DNA from: Ktedonobacteria bacterium brp13
GTDB lineage: Bacteria > Chloroflexota > Ktedonobacteria > Ktedonobacterales > Ktedonobacteraceae
Assembly (NCBI GenBank): GCA_015099395.1
Contig: AP024096.1
Coordinates: 4,216,001 to 4,280,000 of the forward strand
Direction of reading: 5' to 3'
DNA: 64,000 nt
Shown here: positions 55,783-64,000 of the stretch, piece by piece
How the letters are laid out: each line of letters begins with the position of its first letter
Position numbering within the stretch: the first letter of the stretch is position 1
Translations under genes and position numbers: made by a program
The notes under the pieces: model-generated
Seen by the model: only the letters and a program-made list of their open reading frames with translations
Databases searched by the model: none
What the model was told of the DNA's origin: nothing

Positions 55783-56688
55783 ATGATCGATATTTGCCTC
55801 CTGGGAACCTGCGGTATGATGCCTTTACCTGGACGCTGGCTTTCAAGTGCACTTGTACGCTGCGGTCCGGCTCTGACGCTCTTTGACTGTGGCGAGGGAA
55901 CACAGATTCCGTGGAAATCACTGGGCTGGGGCTTTCGTCAAGTAGGAGCTATCTGCTTATCACATATGCATGCCGACCATGTGGCGGGACTCCCTGGTGT
56001 ACTGTTTATGATTGCCCATGCTGGTCGCACGGAGCCGCTCGATATCTATGGTCCTGTTGGTACGCAGTACGTCGTCGATGGCTTGCGACGCATCGCGGCT
56101 GAGCTCCCTTTTCCTATTCATATTCACGAACTGAAGGGCGGAGAACAGTTCGAACTCCCTGGTGGATTGCAGGCAAGTTGCGCTCCGGCAACACATGGGA
56201 TTCCTTGCCTTGCCTATCGCGCGGATCTAGCACGCCGCCCTGAATTCCAGGCCGAGAAAGCGCGGGCGCTGGACCTGCCTGTCCAACTGTGGTCACGACT
56301 ACAACACGGTGAGACGCTTACTCACGACGGACGGAGAATTACACCCGCTCAGGTACTGGGTCCACCCAGGCGCGGCATCTCCTTTGCCTATATTACCGAT
56401 ACCCGTCCGACCGAGGTATTGAACGAACTGGCCAGGGATGTCGATCTCTTGATCTGTGAAAGTATGTATGATCAAGCCGAAGACTTGCCGCTGGCACGAG
56501 CAAACGCTCATATGCTGGCCACGGAATCGGCAGGGATCGCGAAAGCAGCCAATGCGCAGGCGCTTGTGCTCACCCACTTTAGCCCCAAGATCAGTAATCC
56601 CAGTTTTGCAGAGAAGGCGGCACGTACCGTCTTTGCAAAGACACGTGCCGCCCACGATGGTATGGTTATCACACTCGATTTTGATTGA
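55783..56688 (+). CDS. rnz: Ribonuclease Z (metallo-beta-lactamase fold)
   Basis: A 301-aa MBL-fold protein of the tRNase Z group, which trims tRNA 3' trailers. The metal site is SHMHADHVAGLPG; a distal Asp lies in SFAYITDTRPT and a His in LVLTHFSPK. The exosite insertion (ADLARRPEFQAEKARALDLP) is the tRNase Z kind. ATG 55783 follows GAAGGAAAG. Since tRNA-Arg here lacks an encoded CCA, such an enzyme is needed. Confidence 0.9.
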   Translation: MIDICLLGTCGMMPLPGRWLSSALVRCGPALTLFDCGEGTQIPWKSLGWGFRQVGAICLSHMHADHVAGLPGVLFMIAHAGRTEPLDIYGPVGTQYVVDGLRRIAAELPFPIHIHELKGGEQFELPGGLQASCAPATHGIPCLAYRADLARRPEFQAEKARALDLPVQLWSRLQHGETLTHDGRRITPAQVLGPPRRGISFAYITDTRPTEVLNELARDVDLLICESMYDQAEDLPLARANAHMLATESAGIAKAANAQALVLTHFSPKISNPSFAEKAARTVFAKTRAAHDGMVITLDFD

Positions 56689-56721
56689 TCTTACAACACA
56701 AGACTCTCAATACAGTAGAGA

Positions 56722-57738
56722 TCAGTTTGCTTCCGAGAGATGTTGCGCACCGTCGCCACCTACTGCTGGCACGATGCGCTCCTTCTGCTGATCGGGCGCA
56801 GGAAGCTTTTTAAGGTAAAGATCAAAGAAATTTATCACTTTGCGCATATATGCATCACGATCCGCAAAATATGCTCCACAATGCTCAATCCCATCGACCA
56901 TCCAGAGCTCTTTTGGCTGCAGGGCTGCTTTATAGAGCAGTAACGCGTCATCCGGGTTGACGATCGTATCCCTGGTGCTGTGAATAATGAGCACCGGGCG
57001 CGGTGAGATATGACTAATATCGCGCAATGGCTCAACCTGGTTCAGCCGATACCCGGCACGCCATAATAAGATCAGGTCTGTGATCTTAGCGAAAAGCAGA
57101 AATGGGAGGTGGATCGTGCGCTGTACAGCATAGGCGATGACACGACGATGGGTCGCAAAGGCGCTATCAGCTATCAGTGCCTCGATCTCTGGCGTACGAG
57201 CGGTCGCCATAATGGAGACGGCTGCACCCATTGAATAACCAACGGCACCCATACGTGTTCCAGGAGCACGCAGCTCCGCATATCCGACGGCAGCGAGAAA
57301 ATCATTGATCTCGCGATAGCCTAACGTCACCTGCGATCCGACGACTGTGCCATGACCATAGTATTCAAAGACCAGAACGTTATGCCCTGCTTTCCAGAGC
57401 AAGGCGCACAGACCCAATACATCCGTGCGTGTACCACGATAACCGGGGCTCAGTATGAGGGTTGTGGTCGCTCCAGGCTGTGCTACATACCAGCCATTCA
57501 CAGTATGCTTGCCATCCTTGGAGAGAAACTCGACCTCTTCGGCGGGGATGCCCAGTTCATAGGGGCTGAAGGTAAAGAGCGAGAATGAGTCAAGCCGCTT
57601 CGGACGCGTCAGAGCATCTACGATGTATGCTCCTACACCTGCTACTACCGCTAGAAAACCAACGCTAGCACCCAGGCCGCTCCATGCTACCCTTCTCATA
57701 ATAGGATGTGGTTCCTGAGTGCGCAAAAATTTAAACAT
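56722..57738 (-). CDS. Membrane-anchored alpha/beta hydrolase
   Basis: A 338-aa protein with one N-terminal membrane segment (WSGLGASVGFLAVVAGVGAY) and an alpha/beta-hydrolase domain: oxyanion-hole region ILSPGYRGTRTD, nucleophile elbow VGYSMGAAVS, acid Asp in IIHSTRDTIVNPDD and base His in GIEHCGAYF. It resembles the YqkD/BAAT-like serine hydrolases; the substrate is unknown. ATG 57738 follows AAAGG; a TTG at 57750 opens the frame. Confidence 0.85.
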   Translation of the reverse strand: MFKFLRTQEPHPIMRRVAWSGLGASVGFLAVVAGVGAYIVDALTRPKRLDSFSLFTFSPYELGIPAEEVEFLSKDGKHTVNGWYVAQPGATTTLILSPGYRGTRTDVLGLCALLWKAGHNVLVFEYYGHGTVVGSQVTLGYREINDFLAAVGYAELRAPGTRMGAVGYSMGAAVSIMATARTPEIEALIADSAFATHRRVIAYAVQRTIHLPFLLFAKITDLILLWRAGYRLNQVEPLRDISHISPRPVLIIHSTRDTIVNPDDALLLYKAALQPKELWMVDGIEHCGAYFADRDAYMRKVINFFDLYLKKLPAPDQQKERIVPAVGGDGAQHLSEAN

Positions 57739-58097
57739 AGAGATGCGCAACCTTTCCAGTATACGTGTGTGTACTCCTTGCTATACATTTTATCATAGCT
57801 TACATACTATTATCTTCTCACAATTTATAGCCCCACGTCTACCTATTCCCGATCCGAAACCCGGACTGCTATAGTCTCGATCCTAGAAAACTGAGGATAA
57901 TTAGCACTCTTTCCTTCTGCTGTCACTATTTTTAGCACACTCCTATCGTTATTGCTATATATATGTACATATTACACATACATGACAAATTGAAATAGCA
58001 GAATGAAATGCGCTACACTATGGATGACTCCGAATGAAGTCACAAAAGAGACATCAAAGAGACAGACACAAGCAAAAAACTGAGGATACCACAGCAT
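57739..58097. other. 359-bp intergenic region, divergent genes
   Basis: No gene. Lies between the divergent hydrolase and permease genes and should hold both promoters; AT-rich around 57950-57990. Confidence 0.4.
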
Positions 58098-59420
58098 ATG
58101 AAGAATAACGCATCACCGGATCTGCTACCGGGCGGAGAAATTGTGCCAGCTACAAACGCGAAAGGAGGGGAGAAGAGACTGCGCCTGGCGAATGCCAGCA
58201 ATGATATCATTGGTTGGATCTTGCAGGGTGGCGTCATGCTCAGCGCGGCATTGATTATCATTGGCTTACTCTTACTACCTACAAGGCCTGGCGGGCTCTC
58301 AACGGAACGTTTACTCAATTTTCCGCAGACGCTGTACGCGGTACGCATTGGCCTCTTTCAATTGCAACCACAGGCGATTATTTCGCTGGGACTCCTGGTC
58401 CTGATTGCGACACCTGTCGTACGTGTCGCAGCTTCTACTGTTACCTTTATTTTAGAACACGATCACAAATTCGTTATTATTACACTTATCGTCCTGGTTA
58501 TCCTGCTCTTTAGCATCTTTTATCTAGGTGCTAACGCCATCGGACAACGACCGGGCGGCACCAATAGTATTCACTATTCGCTGCTCACCGCATGTTTGAT
58601 CTTCCTGGGCTCGATTATTGCAGGACTGGTCGGCTCATTAGTGGGACTGGGTGGCGGTGTTCTCGTGGTACCGTTGCTAACGCTGGTCTTCCACTTCCCT
58701 ATTGAGTACGCCATTGGTGCCAGTATCATCTCGGTCATCGCGACCTCCAGTGGGGCAGCCGCAGCCTATGTACGTGACCGCATGACCAATATGCATGTGG
58801 GTATGTTTCTCGAATTGGGTACCACGCTGGGTGCCATTACCGGCGCATTTGTCGCTGCATATCTATCGGCCAGCGCTATCTCGATTATCTTTGGCGTCAT
58901 CCTCATCATTTCGCTCTTGCCATCCCTCTTTAAGTTGAGCGAAGAGCATCCAGAAAATGTCAAAAATGATCGGATATCACAGTGGCTCCATCTGAACAGT
59001 AGCTATCCAGATAAGCGCCTGGGACGCGAGGTCTCTTACAATGTGTCACACACAACTGGCGGCCTCATGATGATGTTTGTCGCCGGTGCTACCTCCGGTC
59101 TGCTCGGTATCGGTAGCGGTACATTTAAAGTGCTGGCCCTGGATACTATCATGCGCTTGCCGCTCAAGGTCTCGACAACGACATCAAACTTTATGATGGG
59201 TGTGACTGCGGCGGCCAGTGCCGGTATCTACTTCGCACGTTGCGATATTCCACCGCTCGCCGCAGCTCCAGTCGCTTTGGGTATCCTGGTAGGTGCTCGT
59301 GCAGGCATACACATCTTCTCTAGGATTAGTAATCAGTCACTGCGCATCATCTTCCTGGTTGTCATCACCTTCAGCGCTATTGAAATGATCCTGCGCGGTC
59401 TGGGTGTCAATGGTTTCTAA
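58098..59420 (+). CDS. DUF1634-TauE/SafE fused permease
   Basis: A 440-aa membrane protein. Residues 35-155 carry three segments of the DUF1634 type (IIGWILQGGVMLSAALIIIG; PQTLYAVRIGLFQLQPQAII). Residues 170-440 are a TauE/SafE sulfite/organosulfonate exporter with two repeats, GSLVGLGGGVLVVPLLTLVF and ATSGLLGIGSGTFKVLALD. The two parts are often separate adjacent genes, so this is a fusion. Substrate probably an anion such as sulfite or a sulfonate, by family only. ATG 58098. Confidence 0.85.
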   Translation: MKNNASPDLLPGGEIVPATNAKGGEKRLRLANASNDIIGWILQGGVMLSAALIIIGLLLLPTRPGGLSTERLLNFPQTLYAVRIGLFQLQPQAIISLGLLVLIATPVVRVAASTVTFILEHDHKFVIITLIVLVILLFSIFYLGANAIGQRPGGTNSIHYSLLTACLIFLGSIIAGLVGSLVGLGGGVLVVPLLTLVFHFPIEYAIGASIISVIATSSGAAAAYVRDRMTNMHVGMFLELGTTLGAITGAFVAAYLSASAISIIFGVILIISLLPSLFKLSEEHPENVKNDRISQWLHLNSSYPDKRLGREVSYNVSHTTGGLMMMFVAGATSGLLGIGSGTFKVLALDTIMRLPLKVSTTTSNFMMGVTAAASAGIYFARCDIPPLAAAPVALGILVGARAGIHIFSRISNQSLRIIFLVVITFSAIEMILRGLGVNGF

Positions 59421-59493
59421 TAACACCTATTACAACTGCTATTGATAGTTGACCACTGATACTCTTGCGTCGGCAAGAAGACGACCAACGAAG

Positions 59494-59541
59494 GCACGCG
59501 ACAAGTACCATACTCCTACATGATCTGTTGTTGTCGCGTGC
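59494..59541. terminator. Terminator between convergent genes
   Basis: GCACGCGACAA (59494-59504) pairs with TTGTCGCGTGC (59531-59541), followed by TTTTGTTATTT. Ends the permease transcript; the convergent propeller gene stops 10 bp on. Confidence 0.75.
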
Positions 59542-59550
59542 TTTTGTTAT

Positions 59551-60822
59551 TTACAGGACTTGTCTACGATATTCTACCTTTGTGTAGTTTCCAACGACGA
59601 TCTGCGTGCTATAGTCATTTGCCACATTCCCGCCGCGCTGCCACATTCTCAGCGTTCCTGGATGGACCACGTCTTCGATAATGTACCAGAGATGTCCACC
59701 GAACCCGATCGCAAACAGGCCCAGTTGACCATTCGCAAAGTTGCCAACCGCGATCCGCGTGCTATAATCACTCGCAACATTCCCGCCATGCTGCCAGGTT
59801 CCTAGCGTTCCCGGCTGGCTTGCATTCTCGGTGATATACCACAGATGGTTACGCGCGTCGATGACAAACAGGCCCAGATGACTATTCGCAAAGCGGCCAA
59901 CCGCGATCTGCGTGCTACAGTCATTTTTTACATTGCCACCACGTTGCCAGTCTCCAAGTGAGCCCGGCATGCCTGCATTCTCGGTGATATACCACAGACG
60001 GTTACCTGCGTCGATGGCAAATAGGCCCAGTTGACCATTCGCAAAGTTGCCAACCGCGATCTGTGTGCTATAGTCATTTTTTACATTGCCACCACGTTGC
60101 CAGGTTCCTAGCGTTCCCGGCTGGCTTGCATTCTCGGTGATATACCACAGATGGTTACCCGCGTCGATGGCAAATAGGGCCAGTTGACCATTCGCAAAGT
60201 TGCCAACCGCGATCTGCGTGCTATAATCACTCGCAACTTTCCCGCCACGCTGCCAGGTTCCCAGCGTTTCTGGCCAGCCTGCTTTCTCAGTGATATACCA
60301 GAGGTGTCCACCAGTTCCAATCGCGAACACGCCTAGCCGACCATCTGAAAAATTGCCAGCCGCAATCCGAGTAATGTAATCACTCGCAACATTTCCACCA
60401 TGCTGCCAGCGCCGCAGCACACCCGGCATAACCATACTCTCGGTGCCATACCAGAGATGATTATTCGCGCTAATCGCAAATAGTCCCAGACGGCCATTCA
60501 CAAAATTGCCAGTTACTATCTGTTGAGGAGCAGCCACGGGATAGCTCGGCACAAAACGCCAACTCGCCACCTGTGGATGGCTGTAATTCTCCACCTGTGG
60601 ATGGCTGTGATTCTCCGCCACGGACCATAAAGAGGATTTCGCATCGATCGCAAAGACCGCCAACGATCCCCTGGCTATCGAGTCAGCACTGGTCTCCGAG
60701 TGGGCAAAGACGTTTGGATGAGATGAGAATATATTCACACCCATTAACGTCCCGGCAACGCCCGCAGAACTCGCAACCTTCAGGAAATCCCTACGCTGTA
60801 ACAATTTTTGTTCTTTATTCAC
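59551..60822 (-). CDS. Tat-exported beta-propeller, PLL-lectin-like protein
   Basis: A 423-aa secreted protein. The Tat signal is RRDFLKVASSAGVAGTLM. The mature part is about seven repeats of 46-47 residues, each with IAVGNFANGQLGLFAID, then NHLWYITENA and LGTWQRGGNV, the pattern of PLL-type fucose-binding propellers and tectonin-like blades. Repeats 3-6 are nearly identical in DNA (138-bp period), implying recent duplication or gene conversion. A short duplication SHPQVENYSHPQV lies at the start. Probably binds sugars outside the cell. The start is GTG 60822 with GGGAGA upstream. Confidence 0.85.
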   Translation of the reverse strand: MNKEQKLLQRRDFLKVASSAGVAGTLMGVNIFSSHPNVFAHSETSADSIARGSLAVFAIDAKSSLWSVAENHSHPQVENYSHPQVASWRFVPSYPVAAPQQIVTGNFVNGRLGLFAISANNHLWYGTESMVMPGVLRRWQHGGNVASDYITRIAAGNFSDGRLGVFAIGTGGHLWYITEKAGWPETLGTWQRGGKVASDYSTQIAVGNFANGQLALFAIDAGNHLWYITENASQPGTLGTWQRGGNVKNDYSTQIAVGNFANGQLGLFAIDAGNRLWYITENAGMPGSLGDWQRGGNVKNDCSTQIAVGRFANSHLGLFVIDARNHLWYITENASQPGTLGTWQHGGNVASDYSTRIAVGNFANGQLGLFAIGFGGHLWYIIEDVVHPGTLRMWQRGGNVANDYSTQIVVGNYTKVEYRRQVL

Positions 60823-60996
60823 AATAATCTCCCAAAATTCAAAAAAAGACTACAATCATGCATTTCATCCATTATTAGTATATAAAAACAACATAATCCA
60901 AAAGTAGTGATATTTGTTTTGTAGGGAGATATACAAGAAGAACATGGTGAGAAAGTGGGAAGGAGCACGACAAGGGAGCAGGTAAGAGCACAGCTA

Positions 60997-61073
60997 TTCA
61001 CTTACTTTTCTCCCTATCACATGAAATTTCACTTACTTTTCTCCCTATCACATGAAATTTCACTTACTTTTCT
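60997..61073. repeat. 31-bp tandem repeat, 2.5 copies
   Basis: Two exact 31-bp units starting TTCACTTACTTTTCTCCC at 60997 and 61028, and a 15-bp partial third at 61059, in the 407-bp gap between the divergent propeller and esterase genes. Candidate regulator sites or slipped-strand repeat. Confidence 0.85.
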
Positions 61074-61229
61074 GCATTTCTATCGTATACTTAAAGAGGA
61101 AACAAACTATCTAGTGCGGTAATATATGGCAGGCTATTTTTCTTTCTCCTGAATCAATCGCAGTACATAGTCATAGAGTCGCTCAAGCAGGAGCGACCAT
61201 ATCAGAAGAAAGTACCCATATAAGGGTCA

Positions 61230-62768
61230 ATGAGTAAAATAATGAAGCGAATATCAGCTCGATCCTATCGACAAGCTAAAATAAAGCAGATTGTACCAAT
61301 GCTCTGGTTTCTAGTGGCAATGCTTATTACGCTACTTGGCGGAATACTTTTATTTACATACACAAACGAGTCTATAATAACTCAGATTATTAATACCGGT
61401 TTTGATACCCTACGCTCACAACTTATTAGTGCCCTGATCCTGGCCATTGGCGCTGCACTGATCGGTTCCATGTTTACCAGACGCAAACTTGGCGCGATTG
61501 TTGGGTCAACCATTATCTTCTGTCTCTATTATCTGCTCCCATTCATACAATTCGAAACGCAGCCCGTCTATGATGCAGGGAACCATTTACGACCACTGGA
61601 CCCCAACGCGCTTGTACATACATCTACAGTGATGATTGCACTCAGTATCTTATGCGCGTTTGTCGGTGCTGCTATCGGTACTGCTCTCTATGAGGCCGTG
61701 CTGGAACAACCTTTTCTCCTTATACGTGCAAGCAGGCGACGAATAGCCACACCGGCACGCGGACAGCAGGATAGCGCTGATGAGACTACCCGTATTACTG
61801 CTGTACCCCGGAGCAGGTCCATCTTTAGCAGTGCCATGCGCTGGGCGGGTCTGGCAGTCCTGATCGTAATGGTCATCTTCGCAACACAATCAACAGACCT
61901 TTTTTTCCTGTCACCAGACACGAGCATCCATCAGGCTCCCCAAACGGGAACCATCGATGGTATCGCAGCAAACGGCACGTTAAAGAGGGTCACAATGGTG
62001 AGCCATATCCTGGGCAATAAACGCCGTTCGTTTGATATCTATCTCCCCCCTACCTATAACATCACCACAAAACGCTATCCAACGATGTATCTGCTGCATG
62101 GATCACCGGGCTTGATTACCGATTGGGCCAGTGGTGGAAAAGCAACCGAGTCAGCGAACACTTTAATCGGCCTGGGACAGACAGCTGAGATGATTATGGT
62201 CTTCCCAGATGGTAACGGTAGTGGCAAGCTTATACCTAGCGAATGGGGCAATAGCGGCAACGGCAAGCAACTCATGGAGACATACGTCGCCAGTGAACTT
62301 GTGCATTATGTCGATCAACACTATCGTACGGTCCCTAAAGCCAGCTACCGCGCCATCGGCGGTCTCTCAATGGGCGGCTTCGGAGCAGCTAATATCGCTA
62401 TTCATCACCCAGATGTCTTCGGCAATGTGATCGCTCTCGGTGGTTACTTCACTGCATATGCAGAAGCAGACCGCGTCTGGGGCAGCAATATAAGTTATCT
62501 TAACTACAACAGTCCACTCGACGAGATCAAAGTAGATCCCCTGGCAGATAAGCTCCATTTCTTCCTGGGGGCAGCAACACAAGATCAGCCTTATTATAAG
62601 TACACGATCCAATTCGCAAATCAATTAAAAGCAGAACACATCAGCTATGCACTGACCACCGAACCAGGACATCATTCCTGGAAAGTATGGGCCGACCAGC
62701 TCTATCGCTCCTTACTCTGGATCAAATGGGGTCCTACCCATGTTCCACCACAGATAGTTCAGAGGTAA
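61230..62768 (+). CDS. Membrane esterase, putative-esterase (enterochelin esterase-like) family
   Basis: A 512-aa protein. The first 215 residues hold five hydrophobic segments (e.g. MLWFLVAMLITLLGGILLFT; LISALILAIGAALIGSMF). Residues about 255-505 are an Esterase_D-type alpha/beta hydrolase: FDIYLPPTYN, MYLLHGSPG, nucleophile elbow IGGLSMGGFGAANIA, His in EPGHHSWKVW. The catalytic domain is probably on the outer face. The substrate is not known. ATG 61230 has AAGGG upstream. Confidence 0.85.
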   Translation: MSKIMKRISARSYRQAKIKQIVPMLWFLVAMLITLLGGILLFTYTNESIITQIINTGFDTLRSQLISALILAIGAALIGSMFTRRKLGAIVGSTIIFCLYYLLPFIQFETQPVYDAGNHLRPLDPNALVHTSTVMIALSILCAFVGAAIGTALYEAVLEQPFLLIRASRRRIATPARGQQDSADETTRITAVPRSRSIFSSAMRWAGLAVLIVMVIFATQSTDLFFLSPDTSIHQAPQTGTIDGIAANGTLKRVTMVSHILGNKRRSFDIYLPPTYNITTKRYPTMYLLHGSPGLITDWASGGKATESANTLIGLGQTAEMIMVFPDGNGSGKLIPSEWGNSGNGKQLMETYVASELVHYVDQHYRTVPKASYRAIGGLSMGGFGAANIAIHHPDVFGNVIALGGYFTAYAEADRVWGSNISYLNYNSPLDEIKVDPLADKLHFFLGAATQDQPYYKYTIQFANQLKAEHISYALTTEPGHHSWKVWADQLYRSLLWIKWGPTHVPPQIVQR

Positions 62769-62781
62769 AACGCCCCCCAGC

Positions 62782-62829
62782 AAAAAGCCGGTGGCCGTCG
62801 AAGCCATATTCGACGGCCACCGGCTTTTT
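62782..62829. terminator. Strong intrinsic terminator
   Basis: A perfect 21-bp stem (left arm core GCCGGTGGCCGTCGAA) with a 6-nt loop GCCATA, flanked by AAAAA and TTTTT, 14 bp after the esterase stop. Would terminate in both directions. Confidence 0.92.
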
Positions 62830-62835
62830 AAGAAC

Positions 62836-62864
62836 TTGACAGGCCTCTTAAACTGAATTATAAT
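62836..62864 (+). promoter_or_regulatory. Consensus sigma-70 promoter of the TetR gene
   Basis: TTGACA (62836-62841), 17-bp spacer, TATAAT (62859-62864): both boxes match consensus exactly. The expected start of transcription, 7 nt on, coincides with the A of the ATG at 62871. An AATTATAATT dyad overlaps the -10 box and could be part of an operator. Confidence 0.85.
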
Positions 62865-62870
62865 TCATTT

Positions 62871-63521
62871 ATGAATGATGGTTCAATGGCTGCATTGACA
62901 GCCAGACAAAATCGAGGAGCCAAACGCAGAGCCCGGACGCATGCAGAACTACTTGCGGCTGCACGCAAGGTCTTTGCACAACGTGGCTATTATGATGCCA
63001 GCATCCTCGACATTACAGCTGCAGCCGACATGGGAGTAGGCACCTTCTACCTGCACTTCAAGGATAAAGACGATGCATTTAATACGTTGATCGATGAAGT
63101 TTTGCAGGCCCTGGAAGAAAAGATTGTCCTTGAGGTACATCAGCAGGGGACGATCTCGCTACAGGGGGTTATTCGCTCTATCTTCCTTAATGCCTATGAG
63201 AACCGCGACCTCTATCGTATCGCACTCAATAGGAGTAGCAACGTCAAACGCTACCTGGATATTGAAGATATGATGGCAAAGGGGATTCAGCGAGCATTCG
63301 ATCAGCTGGGTGACGCAAGCGTATTCGGTGCACAAAATACTTATCTGTTAGCACGTCTGACCACAGGAATGATTGCGCAGGGCATCACCTGGTGGTTTGA
63401 TAGTGATGAACCAGGACCAGAACAGATGGCAGCGCAGGTTATCTCTCTCTTAGAGCATGGCCTCCCTGCTACGTTGTTTCATACGCACCCATTAGAATCA
63501 TCAGCTCAGGCCGACGAATAG
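62871..63521 (+). CDS. TetR-family regulator next to a CYP102-like gene
   Basis: A 216-aa TetR protein. The HTH is at about residues 24-68 (HAELLAAARKVFAQRGYYDA; ITAAADMGVGTFYLHFKDKD), followed by a helical ligand domain. Bacillus CYP102 genes are preceded by TetR repressors (Bm3R1, FatR) that respond to fatty acids; by position this one may do the same and may also control itself through its own promoter. The ATG at 62871 lies at the predicted transcription start, so translation would be leaderless; ATG 62886 is an alternative. Confidence 0.88.
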   Translation: MNDGSMAALTARQNRGAKRRARTHAELLAAARKVFAQRGYYDASILDITAAADMGVGTFYLHFKDKDDAFNTLIDEVLQALEEKIVLEVHQQGTISLQGVIRSIFLNAYENRDLYRIALNRSSNVKRYLDIEDMMAKGIQRAFDQLGDASVFGAQNTYLLARLTTGMIAQGITWWFDSDEPGPEQMAAQVISLLEHGLPATLFHTHPLESSAQADE

Positions 63522-63616
63522 GCACGCCTATCTCTATCTAATATCTATACGTAACTATTTGTTTCTGACAACAGTATGTCTATACAAAAGTTCATGCGGA
63601 GGTCTTTTTACACTCT

Positions 63617-64000
63617 ATGTCTACTAAAGTTTTTACACCTATTCCACAGCCAAAAGAGAAACCAGTCTTTGGTAACCTCCTCGATATTAGCGGAAAAGTG
63701 CCCGTCCAACGTATGATGAGCCTTGCACGCGAGTACGGCCCCATCTACAAGTTACAGATCCCGGGCCGCAATCCGCTTGTCATTGTCTCCGGCTATGCTT
63801 TAGCCAATGAGCTCTCCGATGAAACACGCTTCGATAAAAAAGTCTGGGCTCCCCTGGGCAGGGTGCGTACATTCGCAGGTGACGGCCTGTTTACGGCACA
63901 TACAGATGAACCTAACTGGCACAAAGCCCATAATATCCTACTGCCTAACTTTGGCATGAAGGCCATGCAAGGCTACCTACCCATGATGGTCGATATCGCT
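63617..64000 (+). CDS. CYP102-like cytochrome P450 (3' end outside window)
   Basis: The first 128 residues of a P450 of the CYP102 (P450-BM3) type, which hydroxylates fatty acids, typically with a fused reductase. Diagnostic stretches: IPQPKEKPVFGNLLDI, SDETRFDKKVW, TFAGDGLFTAHTDEPNWHKA, HNILLPNFGMKAMQGYLPMM and VDIA at the edge. The haem-binding Cys and any reductase domains are beyond the window. ATG 63617; GGAGG lies 14 nt upstream. 95 bp after the TetR gene. Confidence 0.92.
   Translation, partial: MSTKVFTPIPQPKEKPVFGNLLDISGKVPVQRMMSLAREYGPIYKLQIPGRNPLVIVSGYALANELSDETRFDKKVWAPLGRVRTFAGDGLFTAHTDEPNWHKAHNILLPNFGMKAMQGYLPMMVDIA

Noticed and set aside
60997..61073. Possible CRISPR-like array
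   Set aside because: The 31-bp units are directly adjacent with no spacers and there are no cas genes, so it is a plain tandem repeat.

Overview
The window most resembles the chromosome of a Ktedonobacteria-type (Chloroflexota) bacterium. This is inferred from gene content, not from a marker-gene comparison. The pointers are a long MalT/LAL-type LuxR regulator, an XRE-NACHT protein with many membrane segments, a CYP102-like P450 behind a TetR repressor, an FtsZ with a long Pro-rich tail, one-component regulators, small orphan families and a very high density of insertion sequences of many families (IS1, IS6, IS110, IS1182, ISL3 remnants and a large DDE element).

Layout. 1-6.0 kb: a leucine-rich-repeat gene cut by the window edge, several decayed transposases, a GC-rich TIM-barrel glycosidase-like gene with a TetR regulator, an ISL3 remnant and an ISL3-type MITE. 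6.0-12 kb: LAL regulator, an 86-aa orphan, a DUF998 membrane protein, and an IS1182-type element that cuts a small gene. 12-22.5 kb: an ECF sigma factor with a SnoaL-like tail, divergent from an EthD-family gene; two GNAT acetyltransferases, one flanked by about 55-bp inverted repeats; an alpha/beta hydrolase; a frameshifted XRE-NACHT gene; a medium-chain dehydrogenase; DUF302; and a tyrosine recombinase. 23-30.4 kb: IS6 element joined to an integrase tail, a complete OpuC/ProU-type quaternary-amine ABC transporter operon, and an IS1 element with a programmed-frameshift signal but an altered catalytic position.

30.9-43.3 kb is a defence island. It holds an Mrr-type nuclease with a coiled-coil N-terminus, a DpdA-like tRNA-guanine-transglycosylase homologue fused to a DUF6884-like domain and cut by a 2.25-kb IS, and a three-gene operon of TIR-VMAP protein, MoxR ATPase and SAV_2336/vWA-like protein. 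The third protein carries two C-terminal GIY-YIG-type domains. The operon has the layout of vWA-MoxR-VMAP ternary conflict systems but appears to combine a TIR effector and a GIY-YIG nuclease effector. A tRNA-Arg(UCG) gene lies at its end.

43.5-64 kb is mostly ordinary chromosome: PIG-L deacetylase, HAD phosphatase, an IS110 element with a structured upstream non-coding region, a single-domain response regulator, ftsZ, a KGG stress protein, larB, a lipoprotein, mutM, a DUF3267 protease-like membrane protein, an XRE-GAF regulator, ribonuclease Z, two membrane-anchored hydrolases, a DUF1634-TauE/SafE permease, a Tat-exported beta-propeller lectin-like protein, and a TetR-CYP102 pair. The TetR gene has a consensus sigma-70 promoter placed so that its mRNA should be leaderless. 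Many gene ends have clear hairpin terminators.
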